This document shows, in pieces, positions 29,459 to 38,779 of a stretch of 64,000 bases of DNA. The stretch spans positions 2,852,001 through 2,916,000 of the forward strand of contig OY763044.2 of the NCBI GenBank assembly GCA_963666825.2, in the 5' to 3' direction. Source of the DNA: Saccharicrinis sp963666825. Lineage in GTDB: Bacteria > Bacteroidota > Bacteroidia > Bacteroidales > Marinilabiliaceae. The notes beneath the pieces were generated by a model. The model saw only the letters and a program-made list of their open reading frames with translations. It did not search any database and was not told where the DNA came from. A program made the translations under genes and the position numbers. Each line of letters starts with the position of its first letter. Within the stretch, counting starts at the first letter, position 1.

Positions 29459-30502
29459 TCAATAATCTTTAGTATTATTATTCTCAACCAGTTTTTTTGT
29501 ACTTAACAATCCACATGCAGCATAAATATCCTCTCCTCTGGATTTACGTATAGTTGTTATAATACGCTTACTCTCTAAAACATTTTTAAATTTCTCCATC
29601 ACTTCATTAGAACAGCCTTTTAATGGAGAATTTGGAATTGGATGAAATTTAATTAAGTTGACTCTTGAATTTAAGCCGCTAATTAAATCAGCCACTGCTA
29701 TTGCATGTTCCTTTGAATCATTTACGCCTTCAAACATGATGTATTCAAAAGAAATTCTTCTTTGACGACCAAAATCATACTCCTTTAACACATTAACAAC
29801 ATCCTCAATTGGGTAAACATTTTCAATGGGCATAATCTCTTTACGCTGATCATTCAAAGGACTATGCATACTTATTGCTAAATGACACTCACTTTCTTCA
29901 ATAAATCTTCTCATTGCAGGAATTACTCCAATAGTAGAAACATTAATTCTACGAGGGCTCCATGCAAATCCCCATTCTGAAGTAATGATTTCTAGGCTCT
30001 TAAGAACTTCATCTAAATTATCCATAGGTTCGCCCATACCCATATAAACCAAGTTGGTTAAAGCATCATTTTCATCAATACTTACCATCTGATTTAAAAT
30101 CTCTCCAGCTGTTAAGTTTTTCTGAAAACCTTGTTTCCCGGTCATACAGAATAGACATCCCATTTTACATCCAACCTGAGAACTCACACATAGTGTATTT
30201 CTGTTTTCTGACGGAATATAAGCAGCCTCAATATATTGATCGGAAATTGTTTTAAACAGATATTTCTTTGTTCCGTCAATCGATTCCTGAACATTATTAT
30301 AAGTAGTTAAACCTATCTCAAACTTATCCTTTAAAATATCCCTGTTCTTTTTAGAGATATTCAGCATTTCATCAATGCTTTTAATTTTCTTTTTGTAAAG
30401 CCAATCTGCCAACTGCTTGGCAACGAATCCAGGAAAACCTAAATCCTTTACAATTTGCTTTAACTCATCAAGAGTTTTTCCAAATAAAACTTCTTTACTC
30501 AT
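29459..30502 (-). CDS. rlmN: Dual-specificity RNA methyltransferase RlmN
   Basis: 347 residues. Radical-SAM enzyme that methylates C2 of adenosine 2503 in 23S rRNA and of A37 in some tRNAs. The CX3CX2C motif is in QVGCKMGCLFCMTGKQG (about 112-119) and the C-terminal methyl-carrying Cys is in GEDIYAACGLLS. Also seen: GMGEPMDNLDEV, ISMHSPLNDQRKEIMPIE and EYIMFEGVNDSKEHA. Full length. The gene ends a possible operon with the reductase gene upstream (33-base gap). Confidence 0.95.
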   Translation of the reverse strand: MSKEVLFGKTLDELKQIVKDLGFPGFVAKQLADWLYKKKIKSIDEMLNISKKNRDILKDKFEIGLTTYNNVQESIDGTKKYLFKTISDQYIEAAYIPSENRNTLCVSSQVGCKMGCLFCMTGKQGFQKNLTAGEILNQMVSIDENDALTNLVYMGMGEPMDNLDEVLKSLEIITSEWGFAWSPRRINVSTIGVIPAMRRFIEESECHLAISMHSPLNDQRKEIMPIENVYPIEDVVNVLKEYDFGRQRRISFEYIMFEGVNDSKEHAIAVADLISGLNSRVNLIKFHPIPNSPLKGCSNEVMEKFKNVLESKRIITTIRKSRGEDIYAACGLLSTKKLVENNNTKDY

Positions 30503-30535
30503 TAAATTAGATACTTATATGGTACAAATACATTT

Positions 30536-31198
30536 TTAAAAATATATTTCAGCCATAATATTATTGAATTCTACTCCTTTACTTAATATCAAATCCCTAA
30601 CCTCAACAACCATGTTAGGATTTCCGCAAAGGTAATATTTAATATCTTTAGGCAAATCAGATTGTTCCTTTAACCATTCTGTCATACGTCCTGAATAAAC
30701 CTCTGGGGATTCTTCTGCTGTACAAAACCTGAGGTAATTCTCACCAAGGTGCTCTTTAAATAAATCCTGAAATAAAAAATGATCAAGTGTCCTACTACCA
30801 TGAATCAACTTCTCCGGTAGTTTTATTCCGGATTTCACCATTGAGATAAATGGAGCAATTCCTGTTCCTGTTGCCAACCACCACATATTAGCATCCTCAG
30901 GAATAAATTTACCAAAGGGCTCTGATACATATATAATATCATCCGGTTCTAGCTCAACCAGTTTAGGCGTTAAAAACCCACCATCTATGATATCAAAAAG
31001 GATAGTAAAACTATCTTCTTTATCCCCGCTGGCAATGCTATATAATCTGGGATCGTGTTCGTGATTAATTGCCAATGCAATTACCTGCCCTGGTATAAAA
31101 TCAAACTTTCGTTCAAATGTTACAGTATAAACATTTGAAACAATATTAGTAACTTCCTTTACTTTATGTGGATATAACTCTACTTTCTTTCTTGGCAT
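30536..31198 (-). CDS. Ferredoxin-NADP(+) reductase-like flavoprotein
   Basis: 220 residues, FAD/NAD(P)-binding. The FAD site RLYSIASG (about 51-58) and FTILFDIIDGGFLTPKL, the nucleotide site ATGTGIAPFISMV (about 108-120) and the reductase signature YLCGNPNMVVEVRDLL-like stretch near 190 are present; it ends in the aromatic residue expected of FNRs (AEIYF). It probably moves electrons between NADPH and ferredoxin or flavodoxin. The SRPBCC gene starts upstream with a 9-base gap, so the two are co-transcribed. Confidence 0.87.
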   Translation of the reverse strand: MPRKKVELYPHKVKEVTNIVSNVYTVTFERKFDFIPGQVIALAINHEHDPRLYSIASGDKEDSFTILFDIIDGGFLTPKLVELEPDDIIYVSEPFGKFIPEDANMWWLATGTGIAPFISMVKSGIKLPEKLIHGSRTLDHFLFQDLFKEHLGENYLRFCTAEESPEVYSGRMTEWLKEQSDLPKDIKYYLCGNPNMVVEVRDLILSKGVEFNNIMAEIYF

Positions 31199-31207
31199 AA
31201 ATTATCA

Positions 31208-32221
31208 TTATTTTATAGGCATGTATACTTCAGTAACCCAACTTCTCTCATCTGCTTCTTTTTGTGGATCGGTGATATAAACTTCAAAGGGAGCAACTTC
31301 TTTATTCTCTTCCAATTTATTTGCCTGCATATAACTCATTCCGGCAGCCCATGCATTACCTAAATGTTCGTAATCTCCTTTAAATGTAATTTTCAGAGCT
31401 TTTACTATTGGAATTTCACCTTCATAGTAATCTTCACCAATGGAAACACCAGTCTGAACAGACAGTGCTGCTGTATATTCACACTCTCCTGTGATAAAAT
31501 CAAATTTGTGATAAATTGATAATGCAGTTTTATATTCAATATTCTTACTATCTGCCCACTCTCTTATATCTCCAAAATCTGCAGACATTGAAGTTCCAAC
31601 TTCTTTCATTTCACAAGCCGTCTTTTTACCAATAAATTTAAACGAAGGTGTTTCAACAATGCCATCAATTGAAACTTCAGAAGCAACATAACCTTTCTCA
31701 GCATAGTCCTTAATCATTTTAAGACCTCTTTCATAATCCATTCCCACCATAGGTTCCATCATCTTTGTCATAAAACGCAATAAAAATGGCATCTCTCCCT
31801 TCATTCCCCATGTTACACTTGTTGTTGAATCATCAACACTGGTAAAGTTCCAGTAAACGATCGATTTTGATTCGAATGGTTTTAAAAACTTTATATCTTG
31901 AACTAAACTGTCCATTGGCACTATCTTGGAATGACTAATTATTCCACTACCCACAATCTTTCCTTCCCAGAAATAAGTATCATTAACCTCCATTCCTGTT
32001 CCCGAAACTTCAACTTTTGCATCAGGTTCCAAACATAGCCACGGAGACCAAATGGTCCATTTATTAAAATCCTGAACTAAATCAAACACAATGGAAGTTG
32101 GTTTATCAACAGTTATTGTTCTTTTTACGTTATAGTTACCATCAATTGTTGACAACCACACCAATGCAGCTGCTACTGCAACCACAAGAATTACGGCTAT
32201 TGCAATAAGAAATTTTTTCAT
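31208..32221 (-). CDS. SRPBCC-GyrI fusion protein with N-terminal membrane helix
   Basis: 337 residues. A membrane helix (residues 2-25, FLIAIAVILVVAVAAALVWL) is followed by an SRPBCC/polyketide-cyclase-like lipid-pocket domain (about 30-175: VKRTITVDKPTSIVFDLVQDFNKWTIWSPW) and a GyrI/AraC-effector-type small-molecule-binding domain (about 185-337: KFIGKKTACEMKEVGT, ALKITFKGDYEHLGNAWAAGMSYMQANKL). Both domains bind hydrophobic or cationic ligands; the actual ligand is unknown. Such SRPBCC-GyrI fusions are common in Bacteroidota. It sits upstream of a flavin reductase in an operon-like run. Confidence 0.82.
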   Translation of the reverse strand: MKKFLIAIAVILVVAVAAALVWLSTIDGNYNVKRTITVDKPTSIVFDLVQDFNKWTIWSPWLCLEPDAKVEVSGTGMEVNDTYFWEGKIVGSGIISHSKIVPMDSLVQDIKFLKPFESKSIVYWNFTSVDDSTTSVTWGMKGEMPFLLRFMTKMMEPMVGMDYERGLKMIKDYAEKGYVASEVSIDGIVETPSFKFIGKKTACEMKEVGTSMSADFGDIREWADSKNIEYKTALSIYHKFDFITGECEYTAALSVQTGVSIGEDYYEGEIPIVKALKITFKGDYEHLGNAWAAGMSYMQANKLEENKEVAPFEVYITDPQKEADERSWVTEVYMPIK

Positions 32222-32318
32222 TATAAAAATTTATCAGGTTAATGTTTAATTGATTATTATCTAACCAAATACAACATTATTAATGTAAGATTTAATTTAC
32301 ACAAAATCAAAACATATA

Positions 32319-33788
32319 TTAAACACCTGATAACCATATAATGTTTGAACTTTCACTCTCTTTATCAAATCTATTAACTGCAGTAATCTGAACTCCTAAA
32401 ACTTGCTCTTGGGGATTAAATAATTCCGACAATTCTATTTTTCTATCAGAAATAATTTTCACAAGCCTCTTCTCTCCCCCCTTATAGATGGCATAAATAG
32501 CAAAACTTTTTACCTGTTGATCTTTTAGCTTTTTATATTTCCACTTAAGTACATTATTCTTTTTGACAAGATTTGAAACTGGATTCGGAGTTGGATTATG
32601 ATTGTGGTTTACAGCTGGAACCAAAGCGGGATATAAAAAAAACTCTGATTTTAATGAATCCGCGAAACCATATTTATTCTGTTTTAAATATTCATGTCTA
32701 AAAAACACACTTCCCTGAGTTAAACTATCGCTTCTATTATATTTTATTTGATGAATAATTTCATCAGTACCCTCCCAATCTTTCTTTCCATTACCTATTT
32801 TATATACAGCATGACCAATATAAACATTTGTTCCATTAGAGTTTTTACTCCACCAGTCTGTAAGATGATCAAAAGGAACTGCTCCATTATTTCTTGACCA
32901 ATAGATTTGAGGTATCACATAATCAACCCATCCTTTATTCATCCATTGATAAACATCGGCATACAAATGATCATAATTTGTAACACCAGCATTAGTTACA
33001 GATCCTAAAGGATCATCCTTCTGGTTACGCCATACTCCAAAGGGACTAACTCCAAACTGAACATAGGGTTTAACTGTTTTAATAGTATGCTCTAGTTCTC
33101 GAATAGTCTTAGTTACGTTATCTCTTCTCCAATCCTCAATTGAAGTAAATTTTCGTTTATATGGAATAAAATTTATTGAATCAGGAAATTCTTCGCCATT
33201 AACTGGATATGGGTAAAAATAATCATCGAAATGAATCCCATCAATATCATAATTATCAACGATTTCTTTAACTATATTCTTAATATGATCTCTACATGAC
33301 TTAAGTGCGGGGTTATAGTATATCTTTCCGCCATACTTTACAGTCCAATCTGGATTTTTTATTGCAGGATGTTTTTTTGATAATAACTCTTTATCACTAT
33401 TAGCAACTCGATATGGATTTATCCATGCATGTAGTTCCAGATTTCTTTTATGAGCCTCTTTAATCCAAAATTTTAAGGGATCATATTTCGGTTTAACACC
33501 TTGTTTACCAGATAAGCTCTTACTCCAGGGTTCAAGTTTAGATCGAAAAAGGACATCAGCTGAAGGTCTAACCTGCAAAAAAACACAGTTAAAATGATGC
33601 TTTTCGTAAAAATCCAATATCGATACAACCTCTTCTTTCTGCTCTTTAACTGTTAATTTATTTGACGAAGGCCAATCTAGATTTGAAATAGAAGCGATCC
33701 ATACACCTCGCATTTCTACTGAAGGAGTTTGTGCTATGTTATTCTTAAAAAGAATTAAAAAAGAAAAAACAACTATTAAATATTTCAT
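32319..33788 (-). CDS. Glycoside-hydrolase-like family 10 (GHL10) protein
   Basis: About 489 residues from the ATG at 33788 (the preceding start would be TTG). Signal peptide MKYLIVVFSFLILFKNNIAQ. The catalytic barrel (about 22-350) shows family wording: EMRGVWIASISNLDWPS, NCVFLQVRPSADVLFRS, LELHAWINPYRVAN, YDIDGIHFDDYFYPYP, FGVSPFGVWR and WVDYVIPQIYW, with acidic residues in IHFDDYF as catalytic candidates. A fibronectin-like tail follows (about 385-489). E. coli YddW is a relative; a peptidoglycan-linked substrate is likely but not shown here. Probably periplasmic. Confidence 0.87.
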   Translation of the reverse strand: MKYLIVVFSFLILFKNNIAQTPSVEMRGVWIASISNLDWPSSNKLTVKEQKEEVVSILDFYEKHHFNCVFLQVRPSADVLFRSKLEPWSKSLSGKQGVKPKYDPLKFWIKEAHKRNLELHAWINPYRVANSDKELLSKKHPAIKNPDWTVKYGGKIYYNPALKSCRDHIKNIVKEIVDNYDIDGIHFDDYFYPYPVNGEEFPDSINFIPYKRKFTSIEDWRRDNVTKTIRELEHTIKTVKPYVQFGVSPFGVWRNQKDDPLGSVTNAGVTNYDHLYADVYQWMNKGWVDYVIPQIYWSRNNGAVPFDHLTDWWSKNSNGTNVYIGHAVYKIGNGKKDWEGTDEIIHQIKYNRSDSLTQGSVFFRHEYLKQNKYGFADSLKSEFFLYPALVPAVNHNHNPTPNPVSNLVKKNNVLKWKYKKLKDQQVKSFAIYAIYKGGEKRLVKIISDRKIELSELFNPQEQVLGVQITAVNRFDKESESSNIIWLSGV

Positions 33789-33861
33789 TATCAACTACTA
33801 AATATCTATCTTAACAATAATAATATTATCTTATTGTAACATTATCATATTATTTTACGAA

Positions 33862-33869
33862 CAAATATA
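33862..33869 (-). promoter_or_regulatory. Putative promoter of the GHL10 gene
   Basis: TATATTTG on the minus strand, a perfect -7 box, 73 bases upstream of the ATG at 33788. No clear -33 TTTG. Confidence 0.5.
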
Positions 33870-33952
33870 ATGTAAAGGCTTCATTATTAAATGAAGCACA
33901 TAAATATTACAGTCATTTTAAATCCATTACTAGTCAGAAATAATTTATATTC

Positions 33953-35530
33953 ATGAAATCTATTTTATATGTAATCTGTATTTTGATTCTATGTTCGTGT
34001 GAATTATTTCATCCTTCGCCAAAAGTTGCCTCAGTACCTATGATTTACTTTAACTTTAAGGGCAATTGTAAATCAAATGGAATTGAAGACTTTAAAACAT
34101 TTGGAAATCAGAACTTATCATACATTCCAGGTATAAAAGATTCTTGCCTCAATTTATCATTATCATCTCCATACAGAAAACCCGTTATCATAAAAACAAA
34201 AGGAGATATAATGCTTGATCAACAGCCTTACCTATCTGTAATTATTTGGGTAAAAATGGCAAAAGAAGATACAGAATGCTATGGTATTATAGGAAATAAA
34301 GGTATTGATGATAAAAACGAAAAAGGTTGGATCATATCAAGTACAAATCAGGGTTCCTGGAAATTAGAAATTAGTGATGGTATACAAAGCTGGATATACA
34401 AAGCTACTCCATCCAGACAAAAAATAAACGATAATCAATGGCATCAAATAGGTTTCTCTATCGACAGAACAAACAACATGGCCAAGACTTATTTCGATGG
34501 CCAGATGGTTGGAATATTAAACCTTCACAATTTAATACCTGCAGAAGCTGATTATCACCTTCATATAGGTTGTAATCCTGGCTCTAAAGATTATTCAATG
34601 GATACCTTTAATGGTATGCTTGATGAAATTGGAATCTGGTTAAAGCAACTTAATGATGAAGACTTTAAAGATACATATCTATACTTTAAAAAGGAAAAAC
34701 TCCCCCAAACTGATTATGCTGACGAAAACTTTAGAGTTTTAACATGGAATATATGGAATGGAGGAAAACAGCTTGGAAAAACAGTTGGTTTACAGCAAAT
34801 TGTACAGGTCATACGAAAATCTAAAGCTGATATTATTTCACTACAGGAAGATTTTGGTTCTGGCGAATATATTTCTGACGAACTAAATTTTAATTTCTAC
34901 AGATGCAGCAACAACCTAAGTCTTATAAGTCGCTTTCCTATAAAAACAACACACAATATTTATAAACCTATTAACTCAGGTAACGCTGAAATACAACTTA
35001 CACCAGAAGAATCAGTAATGGTTTGTCCTGTATGGCTTTCATATGCTCCAAATATCAGGGGATTACTTGTTAATACAGAAACTAATATTGATACGATAAT
35101 TAATATTGAGGAAAATTCAAGAGGTAGTGAATTAAAATTCATTTTAAGTGAGCTTAAAAAATTTAATTCATTGGATAATGAAAATTCGATCATCCTGGCT
35201 GGAGATTACAATAGTGGTTCTCATAAAGATTGGAATGATAGCAACTTATCAAACAAATACAATAAATCTATTCCTTTTCCTACTTCTACTTTAATGGAAG
35301 ACAATCAGTTTATTGATGCTTTTAGAAAAATTTATCCTGACATAAAAGTAAATCCCGGCATTACCTACTCTCCTATTTTTAAAGAAGGCTATAACGACAG
35401 AATTGATTACATCTACTATAAAGGCAACAATATTGATGCTATTAATGCAACTGTAATAGATTCTACATCTTCTTTTTTCCCTTCTGACCATGCAGCATTA
35501 TTAGTTACTTTTCAGAGAAAACAAAAATAA
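33953..35530 (+). CDS. Lipoprotein with LamG and endonuclease/exonuclease/phosphatase domains
   Basis: 525 residues. Lipobox ILILCSC near residue 16. Residues about 40-240 form a LamG-type beta sandwich (LSVIIWVKMAKEDTECYGIIGNKG, WHQIGFSIDRTNNMAKTYFDGQMVG, MLDEIGIWLKQLNDEDF). Residues about 255-522 are an EEP-fold phosphodiesterase with its metal and catalytic motifs: LTWNIWNGG, SLQEDFGSG, ILAGDYNSGSHKDW and SDHAALLVTF. It could cleave phosphodiester bonds in nucleic acid, lipid or sugar phosphates outside the cell; the substrate is unknown. Surface attachment via lipid plus a LamG binding domain suggests a scavenging enzyme. Confidence 0.85.
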   Translation: MKSILYVICILILCSCELFHPSPKVASVPMIYFNFKGNCKSNGIEDFKTFGNQNLSYIPGIKDSCLNLSLSSPYRKPVIIKTKGDIMLDQQPYLSVIIWVKMAKEDTECYGIIGNKGIDDKNEKGWIISSTNQGSWKLEISDGIQSWIYKATPSRQKINDNQWHQIGFSIDRTNNMAKTYFDGQMVGILNLHNLIPAEADYHLHIGCNPGSKDYSMDTFNGMLDEIGIWLKQLNDEDFKDTYLYFKKEKLPQTDYADENFRVLTWNIWNGGKQLGKTVGLQQIVQVIRKSKADIISLQEDFGSGEYISDELNFNFYRCSNNLSLISRFPIKTTHNIYKPINSGNAEIQLTPEESVMVCPVWLSYAPNIRGLLVNTETNIDTIINIEENSRGSELKFILSELKKFNSLDNENSIILAGDYNSGSHKDWNDSNLSNKYNKSIPFPTSTLMEDNQFIDAFRKIYPDIKVNPGITYSPIFKEGYNDRIDYIYYKGNNIDAINATVIDSTSSFFPSDHAALLVTFQRKQK

Positions 35531-35611
35531 TTGTAACTTTCAGTAGGGGTAAAACTCCGTTATAAATGTCTTTAATACAAAGCAGGCAGTTTGCTTTATA
35601 AATAGTATTGC

Positions 35612-36181
35612 ATGCCAAACAATAAAAATAATAAAGATAATCAGACTCCTATTTTTGAAAGAATAAAAAATGGAGATGAAAGAGCTTATGAACAGCTATT
35701 TAAGGAAAACTATGTGCATCTGGTTGCCTTTGCAAATAGTTTTATTCATGATATTGATAATGCTGAGAATATAGTTCAAAATGTATTTGTAAAACTTTGG
35801 GAAAACAGAAAACAATACAATATCAGTTCAATTAATGGTTATTTAATGATTGCTGTTAGAAATAGTTGTAATAATGAAATAAAAAGAATACAACACGAAA
35901 GAGTCTATCAAAAATCCATTGAGCACGAAGAACTTATTGACAATATTAAATTTTCTGATAGTAGAATAATGGATAGGATTTCAGCCATTATTAATCAACT
36001 TCCTGAGCAACGAAGAAAGATATTTAAATTAAACAGATTGGAAGGATTAAAATACAGAGAAATTGCTACTAAACTAAACATATCTCCTAAAACTGTTGAA
36101 ATTCAAATGGGCAAAGCATTAAAGTTTTTAAGAGAAAATCTTATTGAACTTAAAAAGCAGGTTTATCATATGTTGTGGTAA
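35612..36181 (+). CDS. ECF RNA polymerase sigma factor (FecI-like)
   Basis: 189 residues. Region 2 (about 12-85: RIKNGDERAYEQLFKENYVHLVAFANSFI, DAENIVQNVFVKLWENR-like) and region 4 (about 125-178: INQLPEQRRKIFKLNRLEGLKYREIATKLNISPKTVEIQMGKALKFL) are both present, so it should direct RNA polymerase to extracytoplasmic-stress-type promoters. It is followed 10-13 bases later by a FecR-type anti-sigma factor, and then by an STN protein, so it is probably held inactive at the membrane until an outer signal arrives. Confidence 0.93.
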   Translation: MPNNKNNKDNQTPIFERIKNGDERAYEQLFKENYVHLVAFANSFIHDIDNAENIVQNVFVKLWENRKQYNISSINGYLMIAVRNSCNNEIKRIQHERVYQKSIEHEELIDNIKFSDSRIMDRISAIINQLPEQRRKIFKLNRLEGLKYREIATKLNISPKTVEIQMGKALKFLRENLIELKKQVYHMLW

Positions 36182-36194
36182 AATATTATAAGTG

Positions 36195-37154
36195 ATGAAG
36201 AATAACAAAGAAAATATCGATTGGAATCTTGCCGGAAAAATTGTTTCTGGAGAAGCATCAGATTATGAACATGAAAAGTTCAATAGCTGGTTAAATCAAG
36301 ATAACAATAACGACATCTGGAATCAAATCCAAATAGGACTTGATCAAACAGACTATATACTTACTAAAGAAAAAGTTAATATAGATAACGCATGGATTAA
36401 AGTTAAATCACAAACCATCTCTAAAAAACGTAGAATAAAATTAAATTATACATACAGTGCTATTGCAGCATCTGTACTAATTATCATTGGTATATTTTTC
36501 ATATTTCCTTTATTTAATAATTCAAGCAATCTAATTAGTTATCAAACAAATGATTCAATTCAGCAGCTTATATTAAAAGATGGTTCAACTGTAGATATAA
36601 ATAGAAATTCCACCATTAGTTATCCAGAAACATTTAGCTCATCAGAAAGAAATATTAGTTTAAAAGGTGAGGCATTCTTTGATGTTACAAAAGATAAGTC
36701 ACATCCTTTTATTATTACAACTAATGCAATTAAAATAAAAGTATTAGGTACTTCATTCAATGTCAAAGAAAATATAAATTCTTTATTCTCCGAAGTTACT
36801 GTAAAATCTGGGGTAGTGGAAGTTTCATGCCTTGAGAATCCTGCAAACAAGGTATTATTGAACATTGGAGAAAAGGCAACATACAACTCAGAAACAAATC
36901 AGCTTATTAAAGAAATAAACAGCAATAAAAACTATTTAAGTTGGAAGACAAGGGAAATTACTTTTAAAAATGATAATTTAAATAATGCCATTGAACTACT
37001 GGAGAGTGTTTATAATATAGATATCAATAATGATGAAACCATTGGTCCAGAAACACTAATAACTGCAACTTTTGAGCAAAATTCCATTGACTTTATCTTA
37101 AACACCATCAATAAAACGTACAATTTAAATTTAAACTACAACACAAAGGAATAA
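36195..37154 (+). CDS. FecR-family anti-sigma factor
   Basis: About 319 residues; the ATG at 36195 is preferred over the GTG just before it. A cytosolic N-terminal part (1-80) binds the sigma factor, one membrane helix follows (YSAIAASVLIIIGIFFIFPLF, about 83-105), and the periplasmic part holds the FecR core (QQLILKDGSTVDINRNSTISYP, LKGEAFFDVTKDKSHPFII, IKVLGTSFNVKE, KVLLNIGEKATYN) and a C-terminal STN-like stretch (LNNAIELLESVYNIDI). It senses a periplasmic partner and controls the ECF sigma factor encoded directly upstream. Confidence 0.93.
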   Translation: MKNNKENIDWNLAGKIVSGEASDYEHEKFNSWLNQDNNNDIWNQIQIGLDQTDYILTKEKVNIDNAWIKVKSQTISKKRRIKLNYTYSAIAASVLIIIGIFFIFPLFNNSSNLISYQTNDSIQQLILKDGSTVDINRNSTISYPETFSSSERNISLKGEAFFDVTKDKSHPFIITTNAIKIKVLGTSFNVKENINSLFSEVTVKSGVVEVSCLENPANKVLLNIGEKATYNSETNQLIKEINSNKNYLSWKTREITFKNDNLNNAIELLESVYNIDINNDETIGPETLITATFEQNSIDFILNTINKTYNLNLNYNTKE

Positions 37155-37205
37155 TGCTTTTTAATTTATAGATTTATTCCTTTATTTTAGTGTAAACTAA
37201 TATTA

Positions 37206-38738
37206 ATGAAAGGACAATCTATAATAATTATATTCCTTTACTTTTTACTTGGGATGCCGCTTATGTTTTCACAAAACGTATCTGGCAATATAGATTCATT
37301 ATTTATTTCTGTTAAATATAAATCAGTCTCTATTGAGCAATTATTAGATTCCCTGCATCAAAAGCATCATATACATTTTGCATATGATCCCAATACTATT
37401 CCTTACGACTCTATTATTGGTGTGAACTATAAAAGCCAAACAATTCCTTTTATTTTAAAAGACATCTTAAAAACATATGATCTAAAATTTGAAACAAACA
37501 ATAGACAAATCATTATAACGCCAAATTTTAGACCTATAAAAGTACAAGATTACATTACTATTTACGGTAATATTACTTCAAGTGAAAATTCACAACCTCT
37601 ACCCTTAGTAAATATATCTATCATAGGAGAACCCATAGGTACAACGAGTAATTACGACGGTTTTTATAAGTTTCTAATTCCTAAAAAATACTTAGGTGAT
37701 ACACTATACTTTTCTTCTATAGGTTATGATTCAGAAAGAATATTAGTTCCGGATAAAGATAGTTTATTGGATATATCATTAATTGAAAGAACTATAAAAT
37801 TAAAAGAAATAAAGGTTGAATATCTAAAAGCATCTGACATTATCAATAAGGTAATTGATAATATCCCCAATAACTACCCCAAAAGTCCAATGCTTTTATC
37901 TGCTTTTTTTCGGGAAACAATCAAACAAGATGGTAAATACATTGAAATATCAGAGGCCGCATTAGACATCTATAAAAGTTCTTACCTACTAAATAATGAT
38001 TTAGAAAGAACCCGATTTGTAAAAGGCCGAAAAACAGTAGATGAAGATAATGTATCTTTAGCTCGTTTGAAATTAGCAGGTGGCCCCAGCCTCTTTGCTA
38101 CCTTAGACATAGTAAAGCATCCTGAATTCTTAGGAACAAACAAGGATGTTAGTTATTCTTTTTATTATATCGGCAAAAGCATTGAAAGAGATAAACAGAT
38201 TTATATTGTAGGTTTTAAACCATTGTACGAATCAGAAAATATTTATTACCAGGGAGAACTACATATTGACTCAGAAAGTTTTGCTATTATAAGTGCAGAT
38301 TTTAAAATGACAAAACAAACACTAAAAGAAAGCGAAAAATTTCTTATTCAAAAAAAAGCGAAAAAAATAAAATCGACTCCAATATATACTCAATATCATA
38401 TTGAATACAGACCATATGGTAACAAATGGATTTTAAATAATATTCGAGGAGAACTTAAAATAAAGATTATTGATAAAAGAAATAAAAAGACAAAGTCAAT
38501 ATACAATACAACATCAGAACTTCTCATCACAAATGCTATTAGTGGAAAAGGACAAAAAATTAAATATACCGATACATTTAAATCTAACTATGTATTATCC
38601 GATTGGATAACTAATAATGATGAAGATTTTTGGAAAGACTATAATATTATTAATCCGGAAAAAAGCCTTATTAATATATTTAAATCTTTACCTGTGGAAA
38701 TTAATGTAGTTCCTTTGCGCGAAAAAACCAGACCTTAG
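37206..38738 (+). CDS. STN plus carboxypeptidase-regulatory-like domain protein, no TonB barrel
   Basis: 510 residues. Signal peptide (MKGQSIIIIFLYFLLGMPLMFSQ), an STN domain (about 36-110: SIEQLLDSLHQKHHIHFAYDP, IIGVNYKSQTIPFILKDIL), a carboxypeptidase-D-regulatory-like beta sandwich (about 117-195: YGNITSSENSQPLPLVNISIIG, TSNYDGFYKFLIP) and a long C-terminal beta-rich part (about 205-510) beginning ASDIINKVIDNIPNNYPKSP and AFFRETIKQDGKYIEISEAALDIY. These first two domains normally precede a TonB-dependent transporter, but no plug or barrel is present. It follows the sigma/anti-sigma pair, so it may be the outer sensor or main target of that pair. Not a truncated SusC: its own C-terminal domain is complete. 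Confidence 0.75.
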   Translation: MKGQSIIIIFLYFLLGMPLMFSQNVSGNIDSLFISVKYKSVSIEQLLDSLHQKHHIHFAYDPNTIPYDSIIGVNYKSQTIPFILKDILKTYDLKFETNNRQIIITPNFRPIKVQDYITIYGNITSSENSQPLPLVNISIIGEPIGTTSNYDGFYKFLIPKKYLGDTLYFSSIGYDSERILVPDKDSLLDISLIERTIKLKEIKVEYLKASDIINKVIDNIPNNYPKSPMLLSAFFRETIKQDGKYIEISEAALDIYKSSYLLNNDLERTRFVKGRKTVDEDNVSLARLKLAGGPSLFATLDIVKHPEFLGTNKDVSYSFYYIGKSIERDKQIYIVGFKPLYESENIYYQGELHIDSESFAIISADFKMTKQTLKESEKFLIQKKAKKIKSTPIYTQYHIEYRPYGNKWILNNIRGELKIKIIDKRNKKTKSIYNTTSELLITNAISGKGQKIKYTDTFKSNYVLSDWITNNDEDFWKDYNIINPEKSLINIFKSLPVEINVVPLREKTRP

Positions 38739-38747
38739 CCTGGTTTT
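38724..38747 (+). terminator. Hairpin overlapping the end of the STN gene
   Basis: AAAACCAG (38724-38731) pairs with CTGGTTTT (38740-38747) around an 8-base loop that contains the stop codon. T-rich sequence follows. Probable terminator of the sigma/FecR/STN operon. Confidence 0.6.
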
Positions 38748-38779
38748 CTCGGTTATTTATAATCTGACATTAAGATGTA

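Noticed and set aside
37206..38738. Truncated SusC-like transporter (pseudogene)
   Set aside because: After the STN and regulatory domains the protein has its own long, uninterrupted C-terminal domain and a terminator follows, so it is complete.
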